Source: Pochonia chlamydosporia 170
Taxonomy: Eukaryota; Ascomycota; Sordariomycetes; Hypocreales; Clavicipitaceae
Length of the DNA stretch: 64,000 nucleotides
Direction of reading: 5' to 3'
NCBI RefSeq assembly: GCF_001653235.2
Contig: NC_035792.1
Coordinates: 4,960,001-5,024,000 of the forward strand
Shown: piece by piece, positions 45,010 through 57,886 of the stretch
Layout of the letters: every line of letters starts with the position of its first letter
How positions within the stretch are numbered: the first letter of the stretch is position 1
The notes under the pieces: generated by a model
Seen by the model: the letters and a program-made list of their open reading frames with translations, nothing else
Told to the model about the DNA's origin: nothing
Databases searched by the model: none
Translations under genes and position numbers: made by a program

Positions 45010-48000
45010 TTAGGCCTGAATAAAACGAAAGCCGGAGCTCGCCGACTCAGTTGCACCATTGTTGACAAGTGACCCATCGCCCGCCATTGTAACATACTGC
45101 CCATTACTAGAAGCTTTGATAGAGTAGACCCCTGAACTGGCTCCCTGCTTCTGTCGAATGATGAATGTCTCCCAGGTAGACGCCGTACCACGTATGGCCG
45201 CGAGCGTCGATTTGCCCCCTTGGTCGGCGGTTACGTATTGACTTGTGCTGGTGAGCTGCAAGGTTCCGGCGTTGGGCAAATAGGCACTCTTGAATACCGC
45301 TGCCGAGCCGGACGAGGTAGTGGAAGCTACGAGGTTGGTATTGGAGGCTGACGCGGTAACGTACTTGCCCGAGGAGGCCTCTTGGATTTTGAAATTCCCA
45401 TACGGGTTTTGAGGGAGAGTGCCGCAAATGGGTTTACCGCTAGGATTTGGCCGTGTGCCGATAAAGAAGAGCTCATTGGTATACGTATTTCCGGAGCCTA
45501 AAGTTATTTTCAACCATACTGTCAGTGACCTGTCTGCAGTTTTGACGGTTTGGCAAGGGGAGGGGACAGGACGAACCCCATGTGCTCAGTTTCCCGCTCC
45601 ATTCGGCGGCTACCTGTGGGTTAAAATTTGAATATGCTGCAATGATCACGCACTTCCTTTTTATTTGACGACTGTCAGGGCTAAACTTATAATGCGAAGA
45701 CACACGACCAAGAGGAGGTTTTGCTCACCATTCGTCGCCGATCGACGGGTCCAGAAGCTCAGGCATTGTATATGACCACACGTTCTGGACCCATTGCGAA
45801 TCGTACAACACCTGTGTGATGCTGTTAGATAATGCTCAATAAGAACATAACCGATAATCACCTGGGTGAGTTACTTGCCTCGTTTACTGGTGTTACGGGC
45901 AAAATCTGGATGGCCGCGATTTCGCTCTTCTGGTTACCCCAGAAGAGCCACGCCCCTGACTGCCAGTCCATCACGTTGCCAATCGTTGTCAGGGCTCTAA
46001 GCTGTGCCTCTGGGTACGGGTTGTCTCGGTCAGTCGGGCTTTGTTGGGGATACAAGTGCCAGTACACTTGGGACGCGTGCTGTTCAGTGGCAATGAGTAG
46101 CTTGGCATAGTTGACATAGTCTTGGGAAAGAGCCACAGATGCCCACAGGAGAGCTCCGTAGTACCCATTGATGGCCTCTCCTGATGACTCTTGATCTCTG
46201 CTGCCTGCCCTGTTGGCGATGCCAGACGCCTAGGAGTGGCCGGTAAACCAATCACGACACCGTGTTATGGGAAACTGGGGGTCTTGGGGAGATGGATTAA
46301 TGATATCCCTAGTACTGTTAACATGTCGTCCAAGGGGCGAGAACAACGGTAGGCTTCGTTGACTGGGCAAGGCACCTACCGAGCAAAGTAGTTGACGTAT
46401 TCCTTGTGCTGTGACAGCCAACCAGAGTCAAATTTCGCAATCACTGCGGCCACATTCAAAAAGTATCCGTAGTGGAAGTGATGATCGTTGTAATATCCGT
46501 TTCCAAAGTCCACATACACGTTGTTGGCACCGGCCTTGTTGATGACGCCACCCCATGCCGTCTCATATGCTGGCAGGGTGGACGACGAGGACTGGAACCA
46601 GTAGTTGAAGGATACCTTGAGGTAGTCTACCACCTTATTGACTAAGTCTTGTCGACCCAAGTTCTCACTTTGCAAAGAGGAAAATATTAGTCGCTGGGGA
46701 GACAAGTTGGGAGAAAAATTGGTCAGGGTACCTACGCAATCAGTGCTAGTCGGGCTTTTGCGGCAAGTGTACCACCCCAGTAGTAAAAGTCACCGGGAAC
46801 GGGAGCACTTGAGGCGTTTAGCTGGCCAATCTCGTATTCAAGGCCCTTTGTCACGCTGGAAGAGCACGAGGAGTCGAGCGGACGAGGCGGGTTCCAGGTA
46901 ATGGAGGACAAGTCGTAGCGCAGTTGCCACTGGTTGCCAATGGCAGGATACATCCAACCCTGGGGAAGAAAAAGGATGAGTTAGTGCCCTGGATGTCAGA
47001 TTCAAGAAATATCAGCAACGCTCATCCTCACCTTTGTTGTGAGATAGCCCAAGCTGCTCGTGGGGGGAAAGTTTGGGCTCTGCATCTTAAGGCGGTGGTG
47101 TGGCCAGGTCAACATCAACAAGTTGGATCCATCACCGACGGTGGTCCAGCTAAAGTAGAGAGTACCGGAATTGCTGGCAAATGAGTAATCCATTCCAGCT
47201 GAGGTAGGATACACTTTGTAATGCTGGTCCAGCAGTGTTTTGTGGCTAGCACTGCCCAGCTTGACGAGGCGAATGACGCCATTGTAAGGACCGTTGGCAC
47301 GAATACTTCCAGAAGCAGACGAATCAGATGTTGCCGTCAGTGTTACCGTGCTCAACGCGTAGATGAGATATGTGGTGTCCTTGGTATCAGTCACTGTAAA
47401 CGTTGTGCCCGTGACGTTGACTGAGAAGGGTGAGTGAATGTTAGCAGCCAGGAACGTTTGCCACAAAGGGACCTGTCAAACCTACCGCTAGCCCCGACGT
47501 TCAGGGTGTTTCCGTTGAAAGATTTTATGCCGCCATTCATAGACTTGAACAGTGGTGTAGATGCCTTAAACTCAAACGTCATGTACGGTGACCCGGGAAC
47601 CAAGTACGATGTCAGCTGCGCGTTCCCCTGGAAGTATTGCACCGTCACACTCTGGGTGTCAAACGCGACGGCCTTGTGGTTTGCAAAGCTGCCCCCGTGC
47701 TCGACAAATGAAGCTCGCCAGTCAACCTGGGTTGGCTGTTTGATGGATGTGCCGTCAAACTGCCGGTTGGCGCTGACACCAAACAGAACACCGTACCCGT
47801 CTAGAGAAGACTCGTACGGGAATGGGCCAGCCGCGGTCCCGTTTCCCGGAGGAGCAGCATAAGGCGCCCACCACGAGTTCGTAGGGAACTGGGAAAGCTT
47901 GTTAGCCGCCGTGTTGTGACTGATGATCTGTCCGGGACCAGGAAACTTACCGGCGGTTTCAACCCGCTGAAAAAGGAACCGACGGGAGCAGCATCACAGG

Positions 48001-48163
48001 CTACAGTCCCTCCAGCTATTCCAGCAGCGGAACTTGTAGAGATGGGCCCGAATAAACCGCGCTTGTCCAGCCCTCGGACATGCTCATCAATATTCTTCGC
48101 CTGCCCCAAGCTGGCAGATGCGCCAAGCGTGGCTAGCAAAGCTTGCAAAAGAAGCTGGACCAT
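45010..48163 (-). CDS. GH81 endo-beta-1,3-glucanase with C-terminal fascin-like beta-trefoil; interrupted by in-frame TAG
   Basis: Nine exons: 48163-47951, 47888-47486, 47420-47032, 46959-46736, 46667-46380, 46308-45879, 45811-45729, 45656-45577, 45497-45010. All phases agree, 866 codons. Signal peptide and a Kex2-type site (LDKR) lead the protein. The GH81 body shows FPTNSWWAPYA, YETAWGGVI, FGNGYYNDHHFHYGYF and WFTGHS-stop-ASGIANRAG. Codon 532 is TAG (46232-46230) exactly where the family has the Trp of GHSWASG, just before the conserved Glu-bearing DQESSGEAINGYY. The sixth intron appears to use a GC donor (GAG|GCAAGT). The last 140 residues form three beta-trefoil lobes marked by GKYVT, SQYVT and GQYVT. 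Known: GH81 enzymes cleave beta-1,3-glucan in septum and wall. As read, the product would stop before the catalytic region. Confidence 0.88.
46230..46232 (-). other. In-frame TAG replacing conserved Trp of GH81
   Basis: The coding strand reads CAC TCC TAG GCG TCT GGC; a single G-to-A change from TGG would restore GHSWASG. On the other strand this is CCA to CTA, a CpA-to-TpA change. Confidence 0.85.
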
Positions 48164-49798
48164 GGTCAAGGTCACTTTGAAAATGTCCGGCGGGGAATAG
48201 CCAGTCGACCGCTGTGTCCGAGCTGGGACTTCCTAGCAAGGTGCTCATTACTTATACCTGTCACCTTTACACGACAATTACAGCCCATGTCTATTTCAGT
48301 TGTCTCGGTGCCTTATAAACGGCACTGGCTTTAGCCTATGCATCACCTACATAATGCAATGCTACAAGTCTCAGTGATATGAAAGAGTTTAGCCTCGGTG
48401 GTATTAAACTTGAAGGGTGCTGATAAAGCGCCGGTGGTTGTGCAATCTGCTCGAATAATTTCGTTTTTCCAGTAGCAGTTTTGCCCTTCTGACCTTTGCC
48501 AAAGCCCGAGCAATTATAGTCTCGAAAAGCCGCAACACGACTTGCCATTCAATGAACTGAGGATCAGGAACAAGGGCTGGGTGTGGTAGCCAGGTCTAGT
48601 AACGGCCCGACTTGCGAATACCGCATTGGGTGAAGGGTTGAAGGCTAAATTGATTTAGACAAGACCATTACCCCAGTACCCCACACAACGGCAGCTGCAT
48701 CATATAAATTATTCCCCCATTGTCAAGCCGTTGTTTCAAACACTCCTCGGACCGTGTCTTTTTGGCGTCGCTGCCGCGCGGAGTCTCGCCCTGAGACAAT
48801 GTCGCGGACTCTCGCCTCTGGAAAGCTTTGGTCGAGAAGGGAAGGTGCTCTATATATGATCCAGGACGCGGACATTTGTGTAAGACTTGATGCCGTGCAA
48901 GTGGCCGACTCGTGTGATCACAGGTAGCCATGGTGGTGCAGGTCTTTGGGATGCTATTGCGCTTTGCAGCCAGCTACAGAGTTGGCGGACACACTTATTC
49001 ATTTGGAAAACTTGAGTAACGACGTCGTATTGCCTCAGGCTGGGTAGACAGAACATACTTGAATCAGACGTTTGCACTCATATGGGGCGGGAGGAATTGT
49101 GCCGAATTTGCTTTCTGGAAGCTCGGTTAACAAAGTCCTGCTCTATTTATTACGTAGACCCCAGACCCAAAAGAAAGGCAGTTGAGTCAAGTCAGCCAAC
49201 GGGACTCAGGGCCAAGTTCAGTTATGCCAGCCCGTTCGGATTAGTTTCTGCAAAGCCCTGAAGCAGAGTTGCGCGCTGAAGTACTGACAGACAGGACGAA
49301 CCCTCCCACCCCTGGCAAAATTGCCAACGTAGATAGAGCCTCCAACATGCCTCTTGTATATCCCAAGGGTAGGGTCATGTAAGTCAGATAACTTCCACCA
49401 CACATATGACAGATTGGCAGCCCAATGTAGGGTACAATCTTTTGTACCTACTCCTTGTCTAGCAGAACATGCGAACCTAAAGTCCCCCATCCAGAGTCAT
49501 AACAGCGCATCCCATCTTAATTACTTCTCGCGGTAGTGTCTCCGATTTAACCAGGAGCCACTAGCGTATTCTTGCATGGTGTGTGAGCGTGCAGTTGACG
49601 GACCCCTGGAAAGAGTTGCGGATCAAGGACCGGGACTATAGGCTTCTCGGCATAATAGTCCCTGGTCTATGTAACATCGGCTGCGATTCAAGCCACCTGG
49701 CTGTTAATAGCTTGGTGTGATCAGTATGCTAGTTACGGTGGGTATCAAAATGCGAACTATCACATAGAAAGTTGTCCATGTATAGGCGGACCTCCCAC
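48164..49798. other. Intergenic, 1.6 kb
   Basis: Promoter of the GH81 gene and 3' region of the Zn2Cys6 gene. Open frames here have no family signal. Confidence 0.5.
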
Positions 49799-52118
49799 TC
49801 AGGAATTTGGGCCGATTATTGTAAACAACGAAGAGATATCGTTGTCGAAATCTAGCCAAAATAACTGCGGATTCCCCAGCAGTGAGCTGTCCAGAACTGT
49901 CGGCATTGGTGCAAAGGGTTCCAGGCCAGGTACCGGCTGCGGTGGTGATTGTGAAACAACGGAACCGCCATAGATGGAACCCGAATCTCCCATTGCGTTT
50001 GACATTTGGTTGTCTGTAAAGGTGTTTTGCGTCAACGTCCCGCCGCCGGATGGTTGCCCGTTGCCAAACGGCTGACGATACGCATCGGCCTCCTCAATCA
50101 CGCCTTGGCCCAATTTTTGGGCATGTTTCAATCTATCTGAGTTTGGGTGATCGTGGGACTGGCGCTGATCAATCTGCCCAAAAAGCTTGCCAATTGCTTC
50201 GCACTCAACATCCATGCTCGCTGCGTGTCGCTTCTCAATGTGAACCTGACAAACCTCCATCAGATAGCCGATAATGGTAGAGTTTCGTGAGGCAACCGGA
50301 TCATCTGCAAACTTGAGCAAAATCGAATGTGCGACATGGATATACTTTGCCAATGGGAAAACCAGATACAAATCGCCAAAATGAGCAAATCCCACAACCA
50401 AGGCAGAGTGGAATGCCGCGTTAATGAGCAGAGGTAGTCGGCCCGGCAGATCGGGCTGCTGCGTCAAGGGCTCGAGCAGTTTGATAGTCTTGATCGCTGA
50501 GTTGACACAGGCATATACCAGCGTCTTGGAAAGATCGGGCAGGGCACAGGGCCGTAGTCCCTCGCTCTGCTGGGCAGTCTGGTGCATGGTCTGGTTCACA
50601 TGCGCAACCACCCGCTCGATGAGGAAGGGCCGTGTAAGCAGCATAATGGTCCAGTAGTACATTTGCTTCATATGGAGAGTTCCAAGATTTACAGATGTTA
50701 GGCCATCTTGGCCAGAGCCTGGTGATGTGATCGTCGTGGTGGACGATTCAGCTTGGGTGTGGTTATCTGCCCATTCCCGTTGATGTTGGCCGATTTTGTT
50801 GACCACCTCGGCCGTAATGGAGCGCTGCTCATACACTTGAGTCAATACATTTTCAAATATGGTGCACAAGTCGTTCCATGCAGAGTACTCGTCTTGAAGC
50901 TGCGTGTTTCGCGTCTCTGTTGTTGCCACGGGTCGACCAAGCGAGGCGCTGAGGAACAAATCCAAGATGCGAACCGACGTCCACAGCTTTTCCCTCAGAC
51001 AAGACTCCCGCTTGGAAAATCGTACCGCAACGGCCTTTCTATGTATTCCGAGGGCGTACATTGACCCTATGGCGAACCTCAAGTGCATGGATGCTGTATT
51101 TCGGCGCGAGGCCGACAACAAGAAAACGGTAATGAGCACATATGCTTGCACCGTCAGGATGCTTGCGTCATCCATGAGGTAGCGCGTCGCCAGGTAGCGG
51201 CCGTGGAAAAAGAAGCTTTGCGCATGACGACAAAACTGTTGCGAAGACTGGGAGCCGATGGCCATGACAAGATATGGGATGATTCTCTCCTGGGCCAGTA
51301 CGGTGCTCTGCCCATCCAAGGTGGACGTCAAGCGTGCCCGCAAGTCGGCCGTGTCAACAAAGTCGACCAGGCCACATGTTGCCTTTTCAAACACGTCTAC
51401 CAGGTAGTTTGCCTCTGCGGTGGAAAGGGTTGGGGGAAGCTGGTGTTCTCCAGCGGTCATCCAGTTACCACTCTCTTCCGTGGAAGCTTCGACAAAGCCA
51501 GCACGTAGAGGGTCAGACACAAACTTGGACTCTCCATGACACGTCTTGGCAACTTCTCGTATGACACGGAGCAGCGACAGATTCGCCGAGTCGCCTAGAA
51601 AGATAAATCTGCCTCGTTTGTCGCGGACGAGCCGCGATTGCTGCAAGCTGGCCGCCGAAGACTGCTGTTCCCAAGTTGTATTTGCGGACTGCGGAGTACA
51701 CACGATGCCTTCAGCATCCATTGACGTGAATGATGACTGCTTTGCCAGACTTTTGTGCCTTGCTCGGCGCTTCCGGACTCCATGGTCCGTATCGAATCGG
51801 CACTTCTCGTCTACTCCCCGTTCCTTACACCGGCCACAAGGCTGTCGACCATCACATCTTTCCTTGCGCTTCTTGCACCTGGAAATTGTTAGAAGACTTG
51901 ACTGGCTGTTGTTTGCTTGTGAAGCAGCGAGTGTGTTGCTAATTCTTTCTTTCTTGTGTCTTCTTTTCACTTTCTTTCTTTGGGCCAAAATCGGCGCCTA
52001 ATGACGAGGTTTGAGAGGGCAAGAAAAGTGAAACAGGGAATATGTATATTTGTTCTTACGTGTCACAAGCCCTTGAACATCTCTGCTGTATTCTGTCCTC
52101 CTGGTCTTGGCTCTTCAT
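49799..52118 (-). CDS. Zn2Cys6 transcription factor (fungal-specific domain)
   Basis: Exons 52118-52060 and 51878-49799 give 712 aa. The 181-bp intron (GTAAGA donor, CCAG acceptor, phase 2) falls inside the zinc cluster. Only the spliced form has the full C-x2-C-x6-C-x5-C-x2-C-x8-C set at residues 18, 21, 28, 34, 37 and 46 (CDTCKKRKERCDG...CGRC). A basic linker follows (VRKRRARHKS). The middle region, about 190-480, is the fungal transcription-factor domain with SAYSLGI-type helices (FAIGSMYALGIHRKAV). The C-terminus is Gln/Ser/Pro-rich. Its stop lies about 0.4 kb from the... upstream neighbour is a phenol-monooxygenase-like gene on the same strand, so it may regulate that locus (inference). 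Confidence 0.9.
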
Positions 52119-52534
52119 TTTGGTTTCTCGGGAGAAGGCATCAGGGGATGGATTGTGGGGCGGACATTTCTTGGGTGGATTTCTTTTGAGTAGGAACTTT
52201 GCCGTTGTTCATCAATTTGGGGGATGATTAACCGGGCTGAAAAGGGCAATAAATCTGGTTTGGAATGGAATCAATGGATACCCGGGTACCCGGTGAAGGA
52301 TGTTGGAGGTCGGAGAGGATGCGGGGAAAGCATTTGCGGGGATCTTGGTTCCGATGATAAGTTCCGATGAGAGAGTCAACGGCAATGGAGATGCTCGGAT
52401 CGTGCCACACAACGGAGAAGTTCATGTTCAGTGGACCAGTCTTATGAGTTGAAGAGCGAATGGTATAAGAGGTAGGGAAAACAACAAATGACCCGTTGTA
52501 TTGCTATTTTTACACATGATGCGCTAAAAACTCG
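52119..52534. other. Intergenic, 416 bp
   Basis: Promoter of the Zn2Cys6 gene and 3' end of the monooxygenase gene. No gene seen. Confidence 0.55.
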
Positions 52535-54799
<2,265 letters not shown>

Positions 54800-55562
54800 G
54801 ATGACGGCGTGAGTAAACTGTGGGCTTGGTCTCGAGGTGCCAGCTAAGAATGGGTGACGGCTTGTATAGATACACCATCTCGAGACACTCTGGTTCGCTG
54901 AGCGAGCGATGGCTTATTTATAATGGTGGAAGGTTACACACGCACAAGCACTTGACGTGAAGGGTAGTCATTCATCTACAGTCATAAAAGAGAGAACTTC
55001 CGGACACTTGCCAAACCAAGTGACTGCCTCGTCTATCCGAGCCATTCAGCATGTCCACATTACACATTGCATAACTCTGCGAGACGGGGACCGGAACATT
55101 GATGAATTGTTTTCAGCCACTTGGACCAGCGAGTCGCATCGGATGATGAAGGGTCTTGGCGCGGGGAGCAGTGGAAACATCCGAGACATGCTGGCCAAAC
55201 CCATTGGGCGTTGTGAGTGGCGTCCATGAGAGATTGATAACTGGCGAATCCCCTCCTTTGTGTGTTTTGGGATGATCTTGTACTGGTGGCTCGATCGGCA
55301 CCGTTTGTCAAGAGCAGCTTTTGTGGTCGGCTAGTCGGAACTTTTCCTGTTGACCGGATTGTACACTAGCAGCCACAAGCTTCGCAGAGGTAATGGACCA
55401 AGGTATCCGACAATAGAAATGTTCCGACTCCCTCCAAGTTGACTTGTTACGTGTGCGAATGCAAATCTGTGGAATAGGTTTGACTACAAAGTTTCACTGA
55501 AGCTTCAGAATACTCTTGGGAGGAGATATAGACGCTGAATTTACCCCCTTTGAGTAGATACG
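54800..55562. promoter_or_regulatory. Shared divergent promoter, monooxygenase / lactonase
   Basis: 763 bp between two divergent start codons. It contains TATAAATA for the monooxygenase at 54915-54922 and a cluster of CGG triplets at 55328-55338 (CGG-N5-CGG) followed by CCG at 55354-55356, the kind of spaced triplets Zn2Cys6 proteins bind. Binding is inference. Confidence 0.4.
54915..54922 (-). promoter_or_regulatory. TATA box of phenol monooxygenase-like gene
   Basis: TATAAATA on the coding strand, about 115 bp before the ATG at 54799. Confidence 0.5.
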
Positions 55563-56810
55563 ATGCATAGCCACAGCACTCAAGAGGATCCGGAGTGGTC
55601 CACTGCATCAGCTGATTGCAGGTTGGACTTCCATGTTGGGAGCTTTAATGTGCCTTATATCTTTACTCTACAGTTTAATCCTAGCAACAACCAACTAAGC
55701 GTTTCCAGCATCACCAACGCCACCGGCCCTCACTCGTGGCTCTCATTGTCTCCGGATCAACGTACTCTGTATGCAACGGCTTGGACCGAGCCAATCTCTA
55801 CCATTGCGGCATATCGGTCCGTCGACTCAGGCGACGCGTTGCAGTTGCTGGGTTCCAAACCAGTCCGAAACAAGCCGGGCTATGTCAGCTGTTCCGATAC
55901 TCATATTTACTGCGTAGGGGGCAATACCGGAGAGGTGTTCAGGGTCGACAGAAACGGTGGGATAGGGGATTTGGTTCAGGAACTTGACTTCGCGATTGAT
56001 GAGGAACATGAGAAACCGGACACGGGGGCCAGTCGGCATTCAGTGCCCCACGGAGATTTCGGCGGCCTTCGCCATGGTGCACATGGGTGCGACCTCAGTC
56101 ACGATGAGAAGGCATTATTCGTGGCAGATATCGGTAGAAACTGCACGTGGAGTTTCTCGGTGAACAAAACTGAGAAACTCGTACTTCAAGACCAGCAGAA
56201 ACATGTTGCCCCCAGGGCTGATGATGGGCCACGGCACGTTTGGCCACACCCCAATGGAAAAGTATTGTATGTTGTTCAAGAGCACAGCAGCATTGTTGAC
56301 GTTTTTTATATACAAAGGGACCGGGCTGGGGTTGTAAAGAGTCTGAATCACGCCCACGGTGCCAGCCTCTTGCCAGAGGGAGAATGTGCTGCGCATTATT
56401 GGGCCGACGAGGTCCGACTCTCAACAGAATCGAACCCAAGGTATTTGTTTGCTTCCACCAGGGGTCTCGAAAGTCACACAAACGGCTACGTCTGTGTGTT
56501 TGGGCTGAATCAAAATGGTACTCTGACCCAGACGGTTGCCATTGATATTTGGGAAACACCAACTAGTGGTGGGATTGCAAATGCAATCGAGCCGGCGCCG
56601 TGGTCAACAAGGGTCTCGCAAGCGTGTCCATCAAAACACTTCATAGCCATGACTGACAGCGAAGCTTGCAAAGTCTTCATTCTCAGTTTTGACGGAAAGA
56701 CAATATGCATGGTAAATTCCACCGTCCTAGAAGTACCTATGCGCAACCAGGTTGGTCAAAAGATGCTCGCACAACCAGCCACGGCAATTTGGGTTCGACC
56801 GAAGGCATGA
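55563..56810 (+). CDS. Lactonase / 3-carboxy-cis,cis-muconate cyclase-type beta-propeller
   Basis: Single exon, 415 aa. No signal peptide, so probably cytosolic. The sequence is a seven-bladed propeller of the lactonase (PF10282) family: VGSFNVPYIFTLQFNPSNNQLSV, SWLSLSPDQRTLYATAW, HGAHGCDLSHDEKALFVADIGRNCTW, GPRHVWPHPNGKVLYVVQEHSS and NPRYLFASTRG. The His/Arg-bearing GPRHVWPHPNG and the HGC blade are family landmarks. Known members include fungal 3-carboxy-cis,cis-muconate lactonising enzyme of the beta-ketoadipate pathway and 6-phosphogluconolactonase. Its divergent pairing with a phenol hydroxylase favours aromatic ring catabolism. No catechol dioxygenase is in the window, so the pathway here is incomplete. 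Confidence 0.88.
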   Translation: MHSHSTQEDPEWSTASADCRLDFHVGSFNVPYIFTLQFNPSNNQLSVSSITNATGPHSWLSLSPDQRTLYATAWTEPISTIAAYRSVDSGDALQLLGSKPVRNKPGYVSCSDTHIYCVGGNTGEVFRVDRNGGIGDLVQELDFAIDEEHEKPDTGASRHSVPHGDFGGLRHGAHGCDLSHDEKALFVADIGRNCTWSFSVNKTEKLVLQDQQKHVAPRADDGPRHVWPHPNGKVLYVVQEHSSIVDVFYIQRDRAGVVKSLNHAHGASLLPEGECAAHYWADEVRLSTESNPRYLFASTRGLESHTNGYVCVFGLNQNGTLTQTVAIDIWETPTSGGIANAIEPAPWSTRVSQACPSKHFIAMTDSEACKVFILSFDGKTICMVNSTVLEVPMRNQVGQKMLAQPATAIWVRPKA

Positions 56811-57151
56811 GTATGAAGGTGATATAGCGGATAGAATGGCCTTAGAACAGCATTCATACTTTTATAGAAGTAAAGACTGTTCTTATTTTAAGAGTTAGAG
56901 GCGCCACAATGTGTTTGTCCATGTGAGAGGCATTATTCTACACAAACAGTTCTCGTAGCTTTCAAAGTAAGGTAGTTATCTACACTGGGCCTACACTGGA
57001 GAGCTCAGAGCGGAAACGAAAATGTAGCTCAAAATTCAAATACAAAACAACAGAGACAACCGTGACTGGGCGGCAAAAGAATTTGAGTCTCTTATAGCGC
57101 CCGATTCCAAGCCCTCACTTAGAACCTTAACCGGGCGTCGTCTACACGGGC
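56811..57151. other. Intergenic, 341 bp
   Basis: Convergent space between the lactonase and the DUF4360 gene. Nothing else seen. Confidence 0.55.
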
Positions 57152-57886
57152 TTACTTCTTGGGGCACGGTCGCCACTGAACGGCAATCTTGACAGTGAGC
57201 TTGCCACTAATGTGATCGACCTATACTAATAGTCAGAAAACTGCTTTGGTGGCATCATGAGCAGACAGGAGGCTTACGGCAATTAGCGCTGGCTTGCTCG
57301 TGGGTGAGATGTTGCATGCCGTGTTCATGTTAAGAATCGCAGTGCTACCGCCGCAGGGTGACCACGAAAAGATGCCCGGGCGTGACTGAAGGTCAAAGTT
57401 GCCGCTGTAATGTCCCTTGAGGGCAATCTTGTAGTCGACATGCTCTGCACCATTGCCCGTGAATGAAAATGTGTTGGTGCACTGGCCATTGACTCCGGCG
57501 GGTATCTCGGCGAAACCAATCATGTCAGTTTCGACAATGGAAAATCTGGACTGGTGTCAGACTCGTGTGACCATGATATGCGGAGATGGAGCCGCACGAG
57601 AGACTTACTGGAACCCAGAGTCAAATTCCATGTTAATGGTCAACTTGCAATTCTTTCTCCAGTCGGCAGGGAACGTTCCGGGGCCAGTTTCAACCTCATA
57701 CTGTGAAAAGGTCGCTTCAAAAAGAGAACCGGTGGCGTCTACCTGCACATCAGCGGTCCCAGCCGGGCAGCCGCTTCCAAGCAGGCTAATGCCCCTGATC
57801 TTGACAGTGCTGGGGGCATCCCGGGTTTGGAGTGCCGCAGCAGCGGCAACACCAAAGATGGCATTGAGGCTAGTAAGGAGACGCAT
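57152..57886 (-). CDS. Secreted DUF4360-family protein
   Basis: Three exons, 57886-57609, 57545-57278 and 57220-57152, give 204 aa with phases 2 and 0. Signal peptide MRLLTSLNAIFGVAAAAALQ. The mature protein has GCPAGTADVQVDATGSLFEATFSQYEVETGPG, the RKNCKLTINMEFDSGFQFSIVETD core rebuilt by the first splice, several paired Cys, and the final IAVQWRPCPKK added by exon 3. This matches the DUF4360 layout (GCP...G at the start, C-L at mid, W-x-P-C at the end). Function is unknown; members are secreted by fungi and actinobacteria and are often linked to stress or host contact. A TATA box lies about 95 bp upstream. Confidence 0.87.
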
